64,000 nt of DNA. Origin: Beverwykella pulmonaria. Taxonomy: Eukaryota; Ascomycota; Dothideomycetes; Pleosporales; Melanommataceae. The stretch lies in contig BCHH01000012.1 of assembly GCA_001599595.1 (NCBI GenBank), positions 313,543-377,542 of the forward strand, in the 5' to 3' direction. Shown here one piece after another: positions 46,774 to 56,322 of the stretch (the stretch's first letter is position 1; each line of letters begins with the position of its first letter). The notes under the pieces are model-generated. The model had not been told where the DNA came from and ran no database searches. It saw only the letters and a program-made list of their open reading frames with translations. The position numbers and the translations under genes are program-made.

Positions 46774-47973
46774 TCTTTGGTCGATTTATTCTTGGGCGGG
46801 TGTATACATTCAACAAAGGTGATCTTGTTTGGGAATTCCTTGCAACGGTAACGGAACGGTTTGTTTCGACTGTTTAGTGGACCCTTGGCCGACCCTTTGC
46901 CTTCTCTTGCAATCAATCAAGTCCTCGGGAGCTTCCGCATGATATCCTCAATCTACTTTTTCTGTGCCCAAATGCCAGTGCTCACGGTGTGAAGACTTTT
47001 GGCGAACATGCAGGAGAGAAGCATGTGCGAATTCTGGGCGTCGAGTCCACACAGTATGCAGGGACAGTAAGAAGGAGCCAGTAGAGGTCAAAACGGCCAA
47101 GCTAACCTCGCGGCAAAGTCCTATAGCTGCACGGAATGATTTTGGTATTCTGACATGAGCAGGGTTGGGGAACCGTCTCGTTTGCATGGTAAGCCCTTCT
47201 TGCCAGCCGAACTAGCCTTACGACTATCAAAGATGCATACTTTGGTAGAGTCACACGACACTATCCACTCGCAACTTGAAGAGTCCGATAGCGCGAAGTC
47301 CTAGACGGGGAGTAAGAGCAAGGGGAAGTGGAAGAAGAAAGCGGAGTCCAAGGCGAAGCAGGTTATTAAGAGTCCGGTTGCGAGTCGGACGAGGAGTCCA
47401 AGGGGTGTTTAGAGAGGAGAGGATTGCGTAGAGATGTAAAAGTGGTGGATGATTTTAGACATGTTGCGTTCTCTTGATTGGATTGTTCTTGTAATGTACA
47501 GTAGTTTACAGCATCAAGCAATGTCTCTTTTAACATATCTTGCTCGTGACATAGTTGCCTTGTCCGTTCGCCATGGTTGATCGTCATCTAGCTAAGTACT
47601 TTGAGAATTGAGGAACGGCTGAACACAAGTTACATTCATCTTCAATCAGGGTCTCAGAACTGGGCCGTCACACAGATCAGGTCAGGTCAGGTCACAACGA
47701 CATTACTCTCCTCGTTTTTGCGCCGTGACGCAGAGAATGTGTTCCATACTAATACAACAGCTAGGTAGACTGGTTCCAAATCCCTTTCCGCGCAACCTGT
47801 GCTATCCCATTCCCGAATGTCTGATGAATGTCCATATTCTTGCCCATAACACCTTGCTACCTAAACCAGACCGAGAGAAACCGAGAGAAAGAGATATGCC
47901 TCCGCATAGACAGAGACCACAAAGAGAGAGAGCCTGGATCTGAAAGTCTCTCAAAAGCCCAGGCATTGAAGAT
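46774..47973. other. Intergenic between calmodulin and INO80F-like gene
   Basis: It holds the two convergent 3' regions. A lysine-rich coding-like relic lies at 47248-47412. A TCAGG tandem run occurs near 47679-47695. No intact gene was seen. Confidence 0.45.
47248..47412 (+). pseudogene. Lysine-rich coding-like relic with one internal stop
   Basis: One frame runs from a Ser/Asp/Glu-rich stretch (ESHDTIHSQLEESDSAKS) through a TAG at about 47302-47304 into a Lys/Ser-rich end (SKSKGKWKKKAESKAKQ, then a RTRSPRGV end) closing with TAG at 47410. The composition resembles the tail of a nuclear protein. The family is not recognised and chance is possible. Confidence 0.22.
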
Positions 47974-49215
47974 CTACTGCCTGTTCACAGCTGTGAAGCC
48001 GCCGCCTGGCGCATCCGCCATCTCGGTATCCTGGTCCCGGTTGCCGTTCTGCACGTCGCGAGGTTCGACTGGTTGTGGGGGTTGAGTGCTCGAGTGTGCG
48101 CGTCGTCGGCCGGCAAAATCGGCGTCGTTCTCCTCAGCCCGCTGCTCGTCATACACAGCGTCGAAATAGCGCGAAGGCTCCGGTGGGCGTTGGAGTGGAG
48201 GTAGAGGGTTCAAAGGCGGCAGCACCGGCTGTGCCGTTCCATTGACCGCATGCGGGGATGTCACAGCGCCGGGGACGGAGCTAAAGAAGGGGTTGGGACG
48301 GCTGCTAGGATCTGGCGTGCTGTGGGCAGAGGACATAGGGTTCAGCGGATGGAGAATTTGGTGGTGCTGGACGGAGCTGGGGCTCGCGTGCTGGCCGCCT
48401 GGTATGGCGCCCATCTGCGTGCCTGGTGGAGGGGTGTTCTTCCGGTGGCTGCGCTTGCTCCGCAGCGGTTTGTCGGTGGGTGTCGGCGGAGGACTGCTGC
48501 TGCGGTCTGAGTCGTCGACATTGTATTCCATGTGTTTGTGCAACTGCTCGAGGAGGAAGGCACGTTCTAGTCGCATCTTTTGAATGCTGCGGTAGTATCG
48601 CTTGATCCGGAGACGTGTGCTGTCATTGTTCTCTTCGATGTCGTTTATGCGGCGCCGCAGCTCAATGCACTTGCGGTAGTAGGCGGTTTCGACAGAGGGA
48701 GGGAGGTCTTTTTGGGAAAAGGCTCTGGCTGCTGGGATGAGTCAGTTTTTATTTTATTTTTGGGTTGAACGCCGTTGAGTCAATTGAGTCCATGCTGGCC
48801 TTTGCCCAGTTCTGCTGATGCGCGTACGGCGTTTTGTGGCCCTTCTGGTAGAGGTTGAAAAGGAGAATTGTTCTCAGAGATAGCCTCAGCAGTCGACTTC
48901 AGAATACTGCGCAGATCCATCACAGTGGTTTCAGGAGAATGAGAAGGACGATGCGCCGGATTGACTCTCGCTGCTGGAGAGAGCTCGATGGGTTGGCGGT
49001 GTAAGGACCAGCGCATCGCGCACAAGAACAATAGACCTCACAATGGAAGGAAGTTGCGCCGGTATTCGCGCGTTGATGAGGATTGGGGACACGGTTCGAT
49101 GGTATGCAGCAACGTTTGTGACAGCGGCCAGACGCGATCCAGTGGGCTGGTTGGCGATGGAGAACACGGAGCGGCCAGCATGTAAAAGAGAGAGCTACAT
49201 ACCTGATTGAGGCAT
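47974..49215 (-). CDS. INO80 complex subunit F-like protein
   Basis: A 13-nt first exon (49203-49215) and a second exon (47974-48728) across a 474-nt intron give 255 residues in phase. The conserved part is residues 12-65: ETAYYRKCIELRRRIND, then RLRIKRYYRSIQKMRLERAFLLEQL, a long helical pair typical of the INO80F/TFPT-type domain of the INO80 chromatin remodeller. The rest is Pro/Ser/Gln-rich and disordered, with Arg/Lys runs (RSKRSHRK) suited to the nucleus. The first exon is short and rests on the MPQS start fitting in phase; another start inside the intron is possible. The domain call is from the pattern of residues and moderately sure. Confidence 0.68.
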
Positions 49216-50138
49216 CTTTGCCAGTGGTGCCAACGTCGTGTGGTCGATGCAAGTTGGTGGGGAGCTGGAGGGGAGGTGGGTGGCAACTTTGTAGGGAACG
49301 AAGAAGGGATAGCGGCTGAAATGCTGGGCCACGGACGCGGACGCGGTTGGAGTTGGAGTCGTAAGTTTTGCCAAGCATTGTCAGAGTCGGCGCGCGAGGT
49401 TTCTCCGAGTGGCCTCACCGTTCGCTTTTCACCCTTCACCCATCGCTTTCGATTGTCAAACGGCATGCACACACATTAAGATTTCTCCAGATCCTATTCC
49501 AGGAACATCTATGCAAAACCCCAACATCACGAATTTCACAATCCAAGTCCTCTCCCTCAGTAAGTCTTGGACCGCTGTTTACGCAGCTCTGTTGTACGCC
49601 TGGAAGTTTCAGACCATCGACTGGATCGTCTTCATTGACGGCCCCGGCACTCGCGAAGCTTGTCGACAAGAAACTCTCGGGATCGCTGCTCGCTGCTATG
49701 CTGTCTCTCACCTCGGGCCGCAAGGAAACGCCCTACGTGAACTTTGACACTTATGGGAATGTGAAGTTCTCATTAGAAACGATGAACGGGTTTTAAGGCC
49801 AAGACCTGGATTCTAGTCAACTATGCCGTGCAACAAACACTAATTGGCTTCTCCAAGACCAACTTGCTTGCATTATTAAAGGCCCGAGAAATCTCCACCG
49901 CTCAGTTTAAGACCCGCGGTACCATGTCTCGGATAAGATCAATTATTTTTTTAGTTATTTTTTGGTAAGTAAGTAGATTGAAAAGCTGATTCTCTCGGAG
50001 TGAAGGCGAGCTAAGGCCGCCCAACAACTTTTAACAACTTACCACCATCCAAACCATTCTCCAACTCCAACAACGGCATCGAATGCACAGGTCTAGCTCG
50101 GCAATGTCTGAGTCTTCAGTAGCTTCATCAAAGTTGAG
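49216..50138. other. Intergenic with an unrecognised coding-like fragment
   Basis: Between about 49500 and 49796 (+) overlapping frames read like parts of one protein, ending in a VNFDTYGNVKFSLETMNGF stretch before a stop at 49796. No start or splice plan could be made. It lies upstream of the MYND-finger gene. Confidence 0.3.
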
Positions 50139-50733
50139 TCTACGCAAAGGCCGGGCACCCTCTTCTCTGTGGTGGCTGCGAGGACCCAGGAACTCAACGT
50201 TGCTCCGGCTGCAGAAACATGCAGTACTGCTCCAAGGACTGTCAAGAAAATGACTGGGCATTCCACAAGACTCTCTGTAAGGCCTTCGCTGGCGCCCAGG
50301 CACGCCTTAGTGACAACTTCCGACGAGTCCTGTCTTCCCCGTTAACAAACCTCAGCTCAAATTCATCTGGATCGAGTAATCCAAAGGCTTCTGATATCCA
50401 ATCAACGTTTCAAGCGTCTTTGCCCGGTAATGCGCTTGGAGAGATCACTATCATCGAATTCCACCATTTCAAGCTTCTGTATCTAATCCAGATCAACTAC
50501 GACAACAAAAATTCAATGACTCACTCACTTCCCCAGTACAAGTCTATCGAGAAGCTGCTGGCATGAAGGGTGTCATTCGAGACCCATTTGTTGTCTTGGC
50601 CTATGTACCAGGACCTAAATCCTCTCCATCTTCTCAGCAGGAAATTGATGTCGACACTGCAGTCATCGGCCCGCTCATCGATTACATAAGTCTCCGAAAC
50701 ACAGCTTGCCTTTTCTCCTCTGGTTGTAGGTGA
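50139..50733 (+). CDS. MYND zinc-finger protein, 5' end unresolved
   Basis: Two exons (about 50139-50426 and 50537-50733) joined across a 110-nt intron (GTAATG donor, CCCCAG acceptor) encode about 160 residues. The MYND finger is complete: LLCGGC, then RCSGCRNMQYCSKDCQ, DWAFHKTLC, giving seven Cys and one His. MYND fingers bind proline-rich partner peptides. The downstream part (VYREAAGMKGVIRDPFVVLAYVPGP) has no named domain. No in-frame ATG lies upstream of the finger: the frame is closed by a TGA at 50135, and the ATGs at 50084 and 50104 are in another frame. Either a short 5' exon is missed or an indel broke the start. An ATG inside the finger (50219) is an unlikely start. Confidence 0.55.
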
Positions 50734-52275
50734 TAGGCCTTCTTTCTTTCCGGATACACCATCTTCCTCGGACTGAATTCATATAACTGTGTTACCACTG
50801 ATGATAAATACAACTCAGCATTTGTCCTACGGAGATATACAATAGTCTTACGCTTGGGATCAGAACATTTTCTTGTGTTTTGTACCTAGACAATTTGATC
50901 TGCTTTAAACCCCTTAAAAATTGTAGACTAAGAATACACACCATGCAGCAATCATTGGTGGCTTAGCTCGAAAGAGTGGTTACTGCTTTCCAACTCACAT
51001 TTTCCAAACAAAGATTTCTTCAACGAACCGAGCTTGTTGTGCCTTCTATATGCGCATACATGTCATAAGAGACGTTTCATTCTTCCGCTCTATATATGCC
51101 ATTCGGTGAGCTTCTACACGACATGCCTGCTCACATCCTCCCATCCATCTACTTCTGCACATCCAGACGCCCAACCTCTCCGCCAATAAATCCATAACAC
51201 GATCCTTCTACTCTCTCCCCGCCCCTTCAACAACATCCTATACGCCGAAATAGCCACTGCGGCCTCCTTCATCAGTTGTTTATCAATTTAATCCTTTGCG
51301 CGCTCCATTGCGCGATGTTCTTTCACACTCGTCCGGGAGCCTTTCACATGTGGCAATCTGTCCAAAGTAGCGAATATGTTACTGGTGCCGGTTGCTTGTG
51401 GTTGCGCTGAGAAGAAGGTATTCTCGAGAAATTTCTAGAAGGTGGTACGGCCGATGGGGATAGAGGTGTGGGGGTCATTGTTTGTCGCTGGCGTTGGAGT
51501 GGGTTATTTGGTTTCCAAAGCTTCTTCAGTGGCGGAAAGCGGTTGTGTTGCCAGAGAACTGGTAGGTTTCATTAATGGCATCGAGGGCAATGATGCGTAA
51601 GTACTCTTGATCAGCAGAGAGCATGTGGACTAGTGTATCGCGCTGGGGGGCGTTTGCGCTGGGAAGATGTTGTTGATTGGATATGTTGGGGTTGAAAGAG
51701 GTTGTGGTATCGACAATTTTGGTGATGAAGACAAAACCTTAGAAAAGACGAAAAATATATACCACTCGACCACCTAAATTGCCGTCCTCATACAGATAAC
51801 TAACTTTGCAACCCTCCAACTAAAAATCTCCTTGCTCAAACCTTCCAGCACCTTCCGTCTCCGCTACTAGTATAATTTCGGGACGGACATGAAGTTGAGT
51901 GGGCTGTGCATGTTGGAATCATGCATATTGGCATCTTTTATGTTTAAATTATTCCAGGTGCATATTTCTGTCCTGAAGGCTATGATGCATACGTGCGTTG
52001 CAAGGATTGGAAGAATTTTGGAGAGGGGAAAGCAAGATGGAAAGAATAGTGTGGGTCAATGTTATTTTTTAATTGTATTTCTTGTACTAATGAGGTCAGG
52101 GGTAAATCTTGACAATACGTCGCAGTGCGGTACTTTGCATTGAGGTGACTCCTTTGGATGTTTGCGTCGGTCCAATGCGTATGCAGCCCATTGCGGAATT
52201 AGCATGTATGTGCTAAGCGGTGTTACAATGATCGATCGGAAGTATCTGCCGCCTTCCTTCGTTTTCAAACTGTGT
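50734..52275. other. Gene-poor stretch with a protein relic
   Basis: The relic at 51114-51738 (-) is listed separately. A frame at 51889-52143 (+) is not supported. No RNA gene or repeat was seen. Confidence 0.4.
51114..51738 (-). pseudogene. Decayed protein-coding relic, family unknown
   Basis: On the minus strand two long coding-like blocks follow one another. The upper block (51526-51738) reads TKIVDTTTSFNPNISNQ, then DTLVHMLSADQEYLRIIALD, and NETYQFSG before a TGA. The lower block (51114-51434) reads NTFFSAQPQATGTSNIFATL, RTSVKEHRAMERAKD, a TAA, then KQLMKEAAVAISAYRMLL in the same frame. The mix of helical, charged residues is like a real protein, but there is no ATG-led frame and stops interrupt it. 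It is about 200 codons of an unrecognised family. Confidence 0.38.
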
Positions 52276-53931
52276 TCAACTGGTAAGCTCAAGTCTAAGT
52301 TGCTCGTACCGTTCTCCTTCTGACATCTTCCTTCTAGCAAGCTCCAGAACTTTCGCATCGTACAAATCTTCTGGGTTCTTCGTTCCTTTCAACACCTCTC
52401 TCTCGTGTTTCTGCGCCTCTTCCTTGGTCATACAGACCAGATCCTTCGCTGAGAGGAAAGTATTCATTTGGCCGGGGGTACGGGTGTCGACAATGGACTT
52501 GTCCGGCCTGTTCCACCTAACCAGAGCTAGTCGGTTGAACAACCCGCTGATGATACTCCGCCCAAGGTAGACCTCCTCGACCAAGTAGCCCACATCGTCC
52601 TTACTGACACCAATCTTCAGCCCCTGAGACTGGGTCCCCATAGACTTTGCGAGCCTCTCTTCTGCTGCTTGGAGGCCACCCAATATCGAGTCGTACATCT
52701 TATCCCTCGCCTTTGCGGGGAGATACTCGTGAGGATATCCGGTGATCTCTAAAATGGCGTGGTTCGCAACGACTAGTCCGAAGATGGCCGGCATAGTTCC
52801 CAGAACAGGTAATATCCTCACTCTAAAGTCCGGAAGCACGCCCAGCTCGCCAACCTTTCCTTTTGCAAACTCCTCTTCTGGTAATGGTAGCAGCTCTGCT
52901 TTCCCAGGTCCTGCTCTTTCTGTAGAAAAAGCAACCGGAATGCCGTCCTTGATGCCGAGTGCCCGTAGTTTCCTCCTGGTGGATTTTGAAAGTCGATCAT
53001 CCGTACTCGCAGAGATGTCGCCAATCAGGATCTTGGTAGGGTCGGATTTGCAGCCTGCACCCATTGAGGAGATGACTTTGAGCCTGTTTTTAGCGCAATA
53101 GTTCAGCAATGCCACCTTACTATCGATATTGTCGATGGCGTCAATAACGAAATCCGGTGGCTGGCCGTTCATGGCCCCGAGCTGTCCATCCGCACTGGCT
53201 TCGCCAAATAGCTCGTTCCGGCAATCAAAGTGCACCCAAGGAGTGATTTGCTCAAGCCGGCGACGTAGACAGTGCACTTTGGGAGTTCCTACATCGGCCA
53301 ATGTTGCTACAGCATGTCGATTTAGGGAGGATAACGTGACCTGATCAAAGTCGATGAGGCGTATCTTGGAAACCCCTGATCGCGCAAGAGCAGCAGTGGC
53401 GTGTGATCCTACTCCGCCACAGCCAACAATGATAACGAAGGCAGAGCGTAGCTTTTCCAGGCCATCATCTGTGAGGAACACGCGATTCCGATTAAGTTGC
53501 TCGAGAATAAGGTCTAACCAAATGGTTAGATCCTCGATATAGAGCACGCAAGTTCGGACTATGCCTTACCATCATCAAAGTCACCCTTTCGTGCACGTGC
53601 TGCGAGCGCCATGCTTCGCTTGTCTTCATTGCTTGGAGAAAAGGCACCAGAGGCAGCACCGAATTCGGTTAGCTGAAGAAGTCAGCTCTCAGCACAAACC
53701 GTAAGGAGTAGAAAAACAGCTGAGTGCAGACACTGGCTGTTTCTGTGGATCACTTGCTCTTGATGGATCACCCTCTTCCGGTATTGATGCCTTCAGATCG
53801 GCCACTCGGTATATGCGCCTTGCCTGCTGGAATCCCAAAATTGCCCCTCCAACGACCACACCAGAGACCACGGCAGTCGTGATTAGCTGGGCATTATGGT
53901 TTGCCGTTGCCCGAGATACCCACGAGGACAT
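52276..53931 (-). CDS. TCD1: tRNA threonylcarbamoyladenosine dehydratase (TCD1/TCD2, E1-like fold)
   Basis: Exons 53734-53931, 53570-53672 and 52276-53513 with introns of 61 and 56 nt give 512 residues in exact phase; the second splice yields DFDDDLILEQLNRNRVFL, the family entry to the E1 domain. A membrane helix lies at about residues 14-35. The ATP-binding GCGGVGSH is at residues 131-138, followed by LIDFDQVTLSSLNRHAVA and VIDAIDN. This enzyme uses ATP to close t6A at position 37 of tRNA into cyclic ct6A; the yeast pair sits in the mitochondrial outer membrane, which suits the N-terminal helix. The helix-anchored E1-like protein TcdA type is thus well supported; paralogue choice is not. It is divergent from NUC1 with 428 nt between ATGs. 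Confidence 0.9.
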
Positions 53932-54359
53932 CTCGGCGTAGTTTGTGAACAGACACGCAAACCCAACGCTCACCGCAGGCCCATGTGCGTGTGGATTATG
54001 GGGTACAAAGAGGGTCGTACGAAGAGAAATCCGTATACGAGTGGGTAATGGACGAATTCACAAAGTTTTTGTGTCCGCGTTCAAAAAGTTCGAAGTTGCA
54101 ATTTATAGACTAGCCGGTTCAGGCTAGGCGCGCGGCTAAGCTAGAAACATATTTACAGCCCACGAAATGCAGATGACCTCTTGAGCAGGTAGCCGCCAAT
54201 GAACCGCACGGACTGCCTAAGACGCGTGTGAAACATTACTCACGCGCAGTTTGTGCATCTGATCTCGAGGGCATACCAGGCTGCCCTTAAAGCGTTGCGG
54301 CCACCCCACGAGCCCGTTCGCTGCTCACCGCATCTCACACCCACCACTCCGACAACACC
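53932..54359. promoter_or_regulatory. Divergent promoter region of TCD-like gene and NUC1
   Basis: A 428-nt gap between the start codons of two genes for mitochondrial proteins. No specific motif was assigned. Confidence 0.45.
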
Positions 54360-55355
54360 ATGTCGAAAGCCACATTCGCAATCATTGCTGCTGCCGGCGC
54401 AGCGACGGGCGCGGCAGCAACAGCAGCATTCTACTCAATAAAGAAAGAATCACCTCCGTCCATCACAACCACTACAACGACCACGGTTGCTCCCACGTCG
54501 CCCCATCGACCCACGCCTCCACCTCCGCTTTACGCCCCTCCGCCGCCAGCCATCGCTCGAGTGTCTCCAGTCGATCCCAACGGCCTCTTCCAGTATGGCT
54601 TCCCAGGCCCCGTCGCCGACCTCCGACCCGCCCCGTCGTTGACGTCTTCCTTCGACCGCCGAACTCGAAACCCAGCGTGGGTCGCCGAGCACATCACTCC
54701 CGAATCGCTCGCCAACAACCATGCAGACCGCAGGCACAGTGTGTTCGTGGAAGACGTCTCCATCCCGGAGATGTTCCGCGCGAAGCTGAAAGATTACTTT
54801 CGCTCTGGGTACGATCGCGGCCATCAAGTACCGGCAGCAGACGCAAAGTGGAGCCAAGAGGCCATGGACAGCACATTCGCGCTGAGCAACATGTGTCCGC
54901 AGGTCGGCGATGGGTTCAATCGAGACTACTGGGCGCATTTCGAGGACTTCTGTCGGCGGTTAACAGGGAAGTACCCCTCGGTGCGGATTGTCACCGGGCC
55001 GCTCTACCTCCCCAAGCGCGAGCCGGATGGGAAGTGGAGAGTGAGCTACGAGGTCATCGGCCAGCCGCCCAATGTTGCGGTGCCGACACATTTCTTCAAG
55101 GTCATCTTTGCAGAGGACGGGCAGACTGGCGGAAAAGTGGCCGTGGGCGCGTTTGTGCTACCGAATGACCGCATCGCCAATACTAAGCCGCTACAAGACT
55201 TTGAGGTGCCCATCGAGATTGTCGAGCGAGCGAGCGGGCTCGAATTTGCGTCGAAGCTCGACGCTTCGAGGCGGAAGAGGCTGTGTCAGGAAATCAACTG
55301 TTCCCTCATCGTGAAGGAATACAAGAAGAGGCAGGAGAGCTTCGGAAAGAACTGA
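54360..55355 (+). CDS. NUC1: Mitochondrial endonuclease G (NUC1 family)
   Basis: An intronless frame of 331 residues. The N-terminus has an Ala-rich hydrophobic helix (about 6-26) for mitochondrial import or anchoring, then a Thr/Pro-rich linker. The nuclease domain holds the DRGH signature at residues 152-155, whose His is the general base, and the metal-binding Asn in FNRDYWAHFE just after. EndoG/NUC1 cuts DNA and RNA with Mg, degrades mitochondrial DNA, and can move to the nucleus in cell death. Length and motif order are normal for fungi. Confidence 0.93.
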   Translation: MSKATFAIIAAAGAATGAAATAAFYSIKKESPPSITTTTTTTVAPTSPHRPTPPPPLYAPPPPAIARVSPVDPNGLFQYGFPGPVADLRPAPSLTSSFDRRTRNPAWVAEHITPESLANNHADRRHSVFVEDVSIPEMFRAKLKDYFRSGYDRGHQVPAADAKWSQEAMDSTFALSNMCPQVGDGFNRDYWAHFEDFCRRLTGKYPSVRIVTGPLYLPKREPDGKWRVSYEVIGQPPNVAVPTHFFKVIFAEDGQTGGKVAVGAFVLPNDRIANTKPLQDFEVPIEIVERASGLEFASKLDASRRKRLCQEINCSLIVKEYKKRQESFGKN

Positions 55356-55723
55356 GCGGCGATTTGATAGCTGCAATGTACTTCCTATGTATTCCAGCAT
55401 CATGGGCGTAGGCATACGGGCGGAGTTTTTCCACGAGCAATATTGGGAGACCAGAGCCAACCGGTCTATTAGGATTCTCCGCATTTCGCACAGTATTATA
55501 CAAGCCCGTTGTTCTCCGCGGAGCGGAGAGACCTAGTGCCATCCCATCTATATGCATATCGTCATGCCCCTAGTCGTACAAACTTGAGTATTCTAAAGAT
55601 TTCGAGGCCCACCTGCGATTCAAGTCGAGTCCATGTCCCCATTTCTGTGACCTTCGCTTTATGCATCGAATGTTTGCCCGATTTTCCCTAGCTCCAGCTG
55701 TGCATCGTAATGCTGCTCAGTCT
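55356..55723. other. Intergenic between convergent NUC1 and TIM13
   Basis: 3' regions of the two genes. A short inverted repeat CTCCGCGGAGCGGAG-like occurs near 55516-55531. No gene was seen. Confidence 0.45.
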
Positions 55724-56080
55724 CTAAAAGCTGCTGCCAACTCCGGTTCCTTGTTGCGATTCCTTCTGTATCCTCGCGACGTATTGCTTCGACACGGTGT
55801 TCCACGCCGACATGTATTTCTCCATGCAGTTGGTGAAACAGCCTTCTTCGCCTTTGGAGAGGGAGGTTCCCGGCTTGGGGACGCAGCGCTCGAAACAGTG
55901 TTCGTTGAGTTTCTACAATCAGAAAATTAGCTTTGCAAATGCAAATATTGAATATCATAAATTGTATACCTCGACGAGCATGCGCGCGTTTTGCATGGCA
56001 GCTTCTTGCTGGACCTGGCGCATCACTTGCGTCTTTGGGTCGGAAAAGGCGCTCATGCCTCCGGCGCCCATAGAGTCCAT
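55724..56080 (-). CDS. TIM13: Mitochondrial import chaperone Tim13
   Basis: Exons 55970-56080 and 55724-55912 with a 57-nt intron give 99 residues. The splice yields MLVEKLNEHCFERC then EEGCFTNCMEKYMSAWN, i.e. the twin CX3C motifs of small Tim proteins 14 residues apart. The N-terminal part (QVMRQVQQEAAMQNARMLVE) is Tim13-specific. With Tim8 it forms a hexamer in the intermembrane space that escorts membrane proteins to the TIM22 complex. It is divergent from NOC3, 242 nt between start codons. Confidence 0.94.
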
Positions 56081-56322
56081 TATGTCTTCGGAGGTGTGGT
56101 AGAATTGTTAATTTTCGGGTCAGTGGCAGGGCCGAATGTTGAATGGGAGTCGCGATGGAGGCAGCAGAAAGTTCGCCGTTGCCAACGTCAAGAGTTTGAG
56201 GTCGGCGTCTGCCCGCATTTCCGCCGACGCCAAGACGAGTCAAAATATTTTTTGGTGGGGACTTGGAGAGCTCTCAGCGACAGCATTTCCTCGAACCTTC
56301 CAAAACGACATTGCCTTTAGCG
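56081..56322. promoter_or_regulatory. Divergent promoter region of TIM13 and NOC3
   Basis: A 242-nt gap between start codons of two housekeeping genes. The NOC3 frame continues 60 nt upstream of its ATG without stop, but only from a non-ATG codon. Confidence 0.45.

Noticed and set aside
50427..50536. Frameshift inside the MYND gene
   Set aside because: At first the frames before and after seemed not to join, but a GTAATG donor and CCCCAG acceptor give an in-phase 110-nt intron, so no frameshift is needed there.
54677..55168. Open frame of 163 codons inside NUC1, other frame
   Set aside because: It overlaps the intact, motif-bearing NUC1 frame and is Arg-rich as expected of a shifted GC-rich frame.
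55659..56243. 194-codon minus-strand frame over TIM13
   Set aside because: It is a shifted frame across the Tim13 exons and intron; the spliced Tim13 with twin CX3C motifs is clearly the gene.
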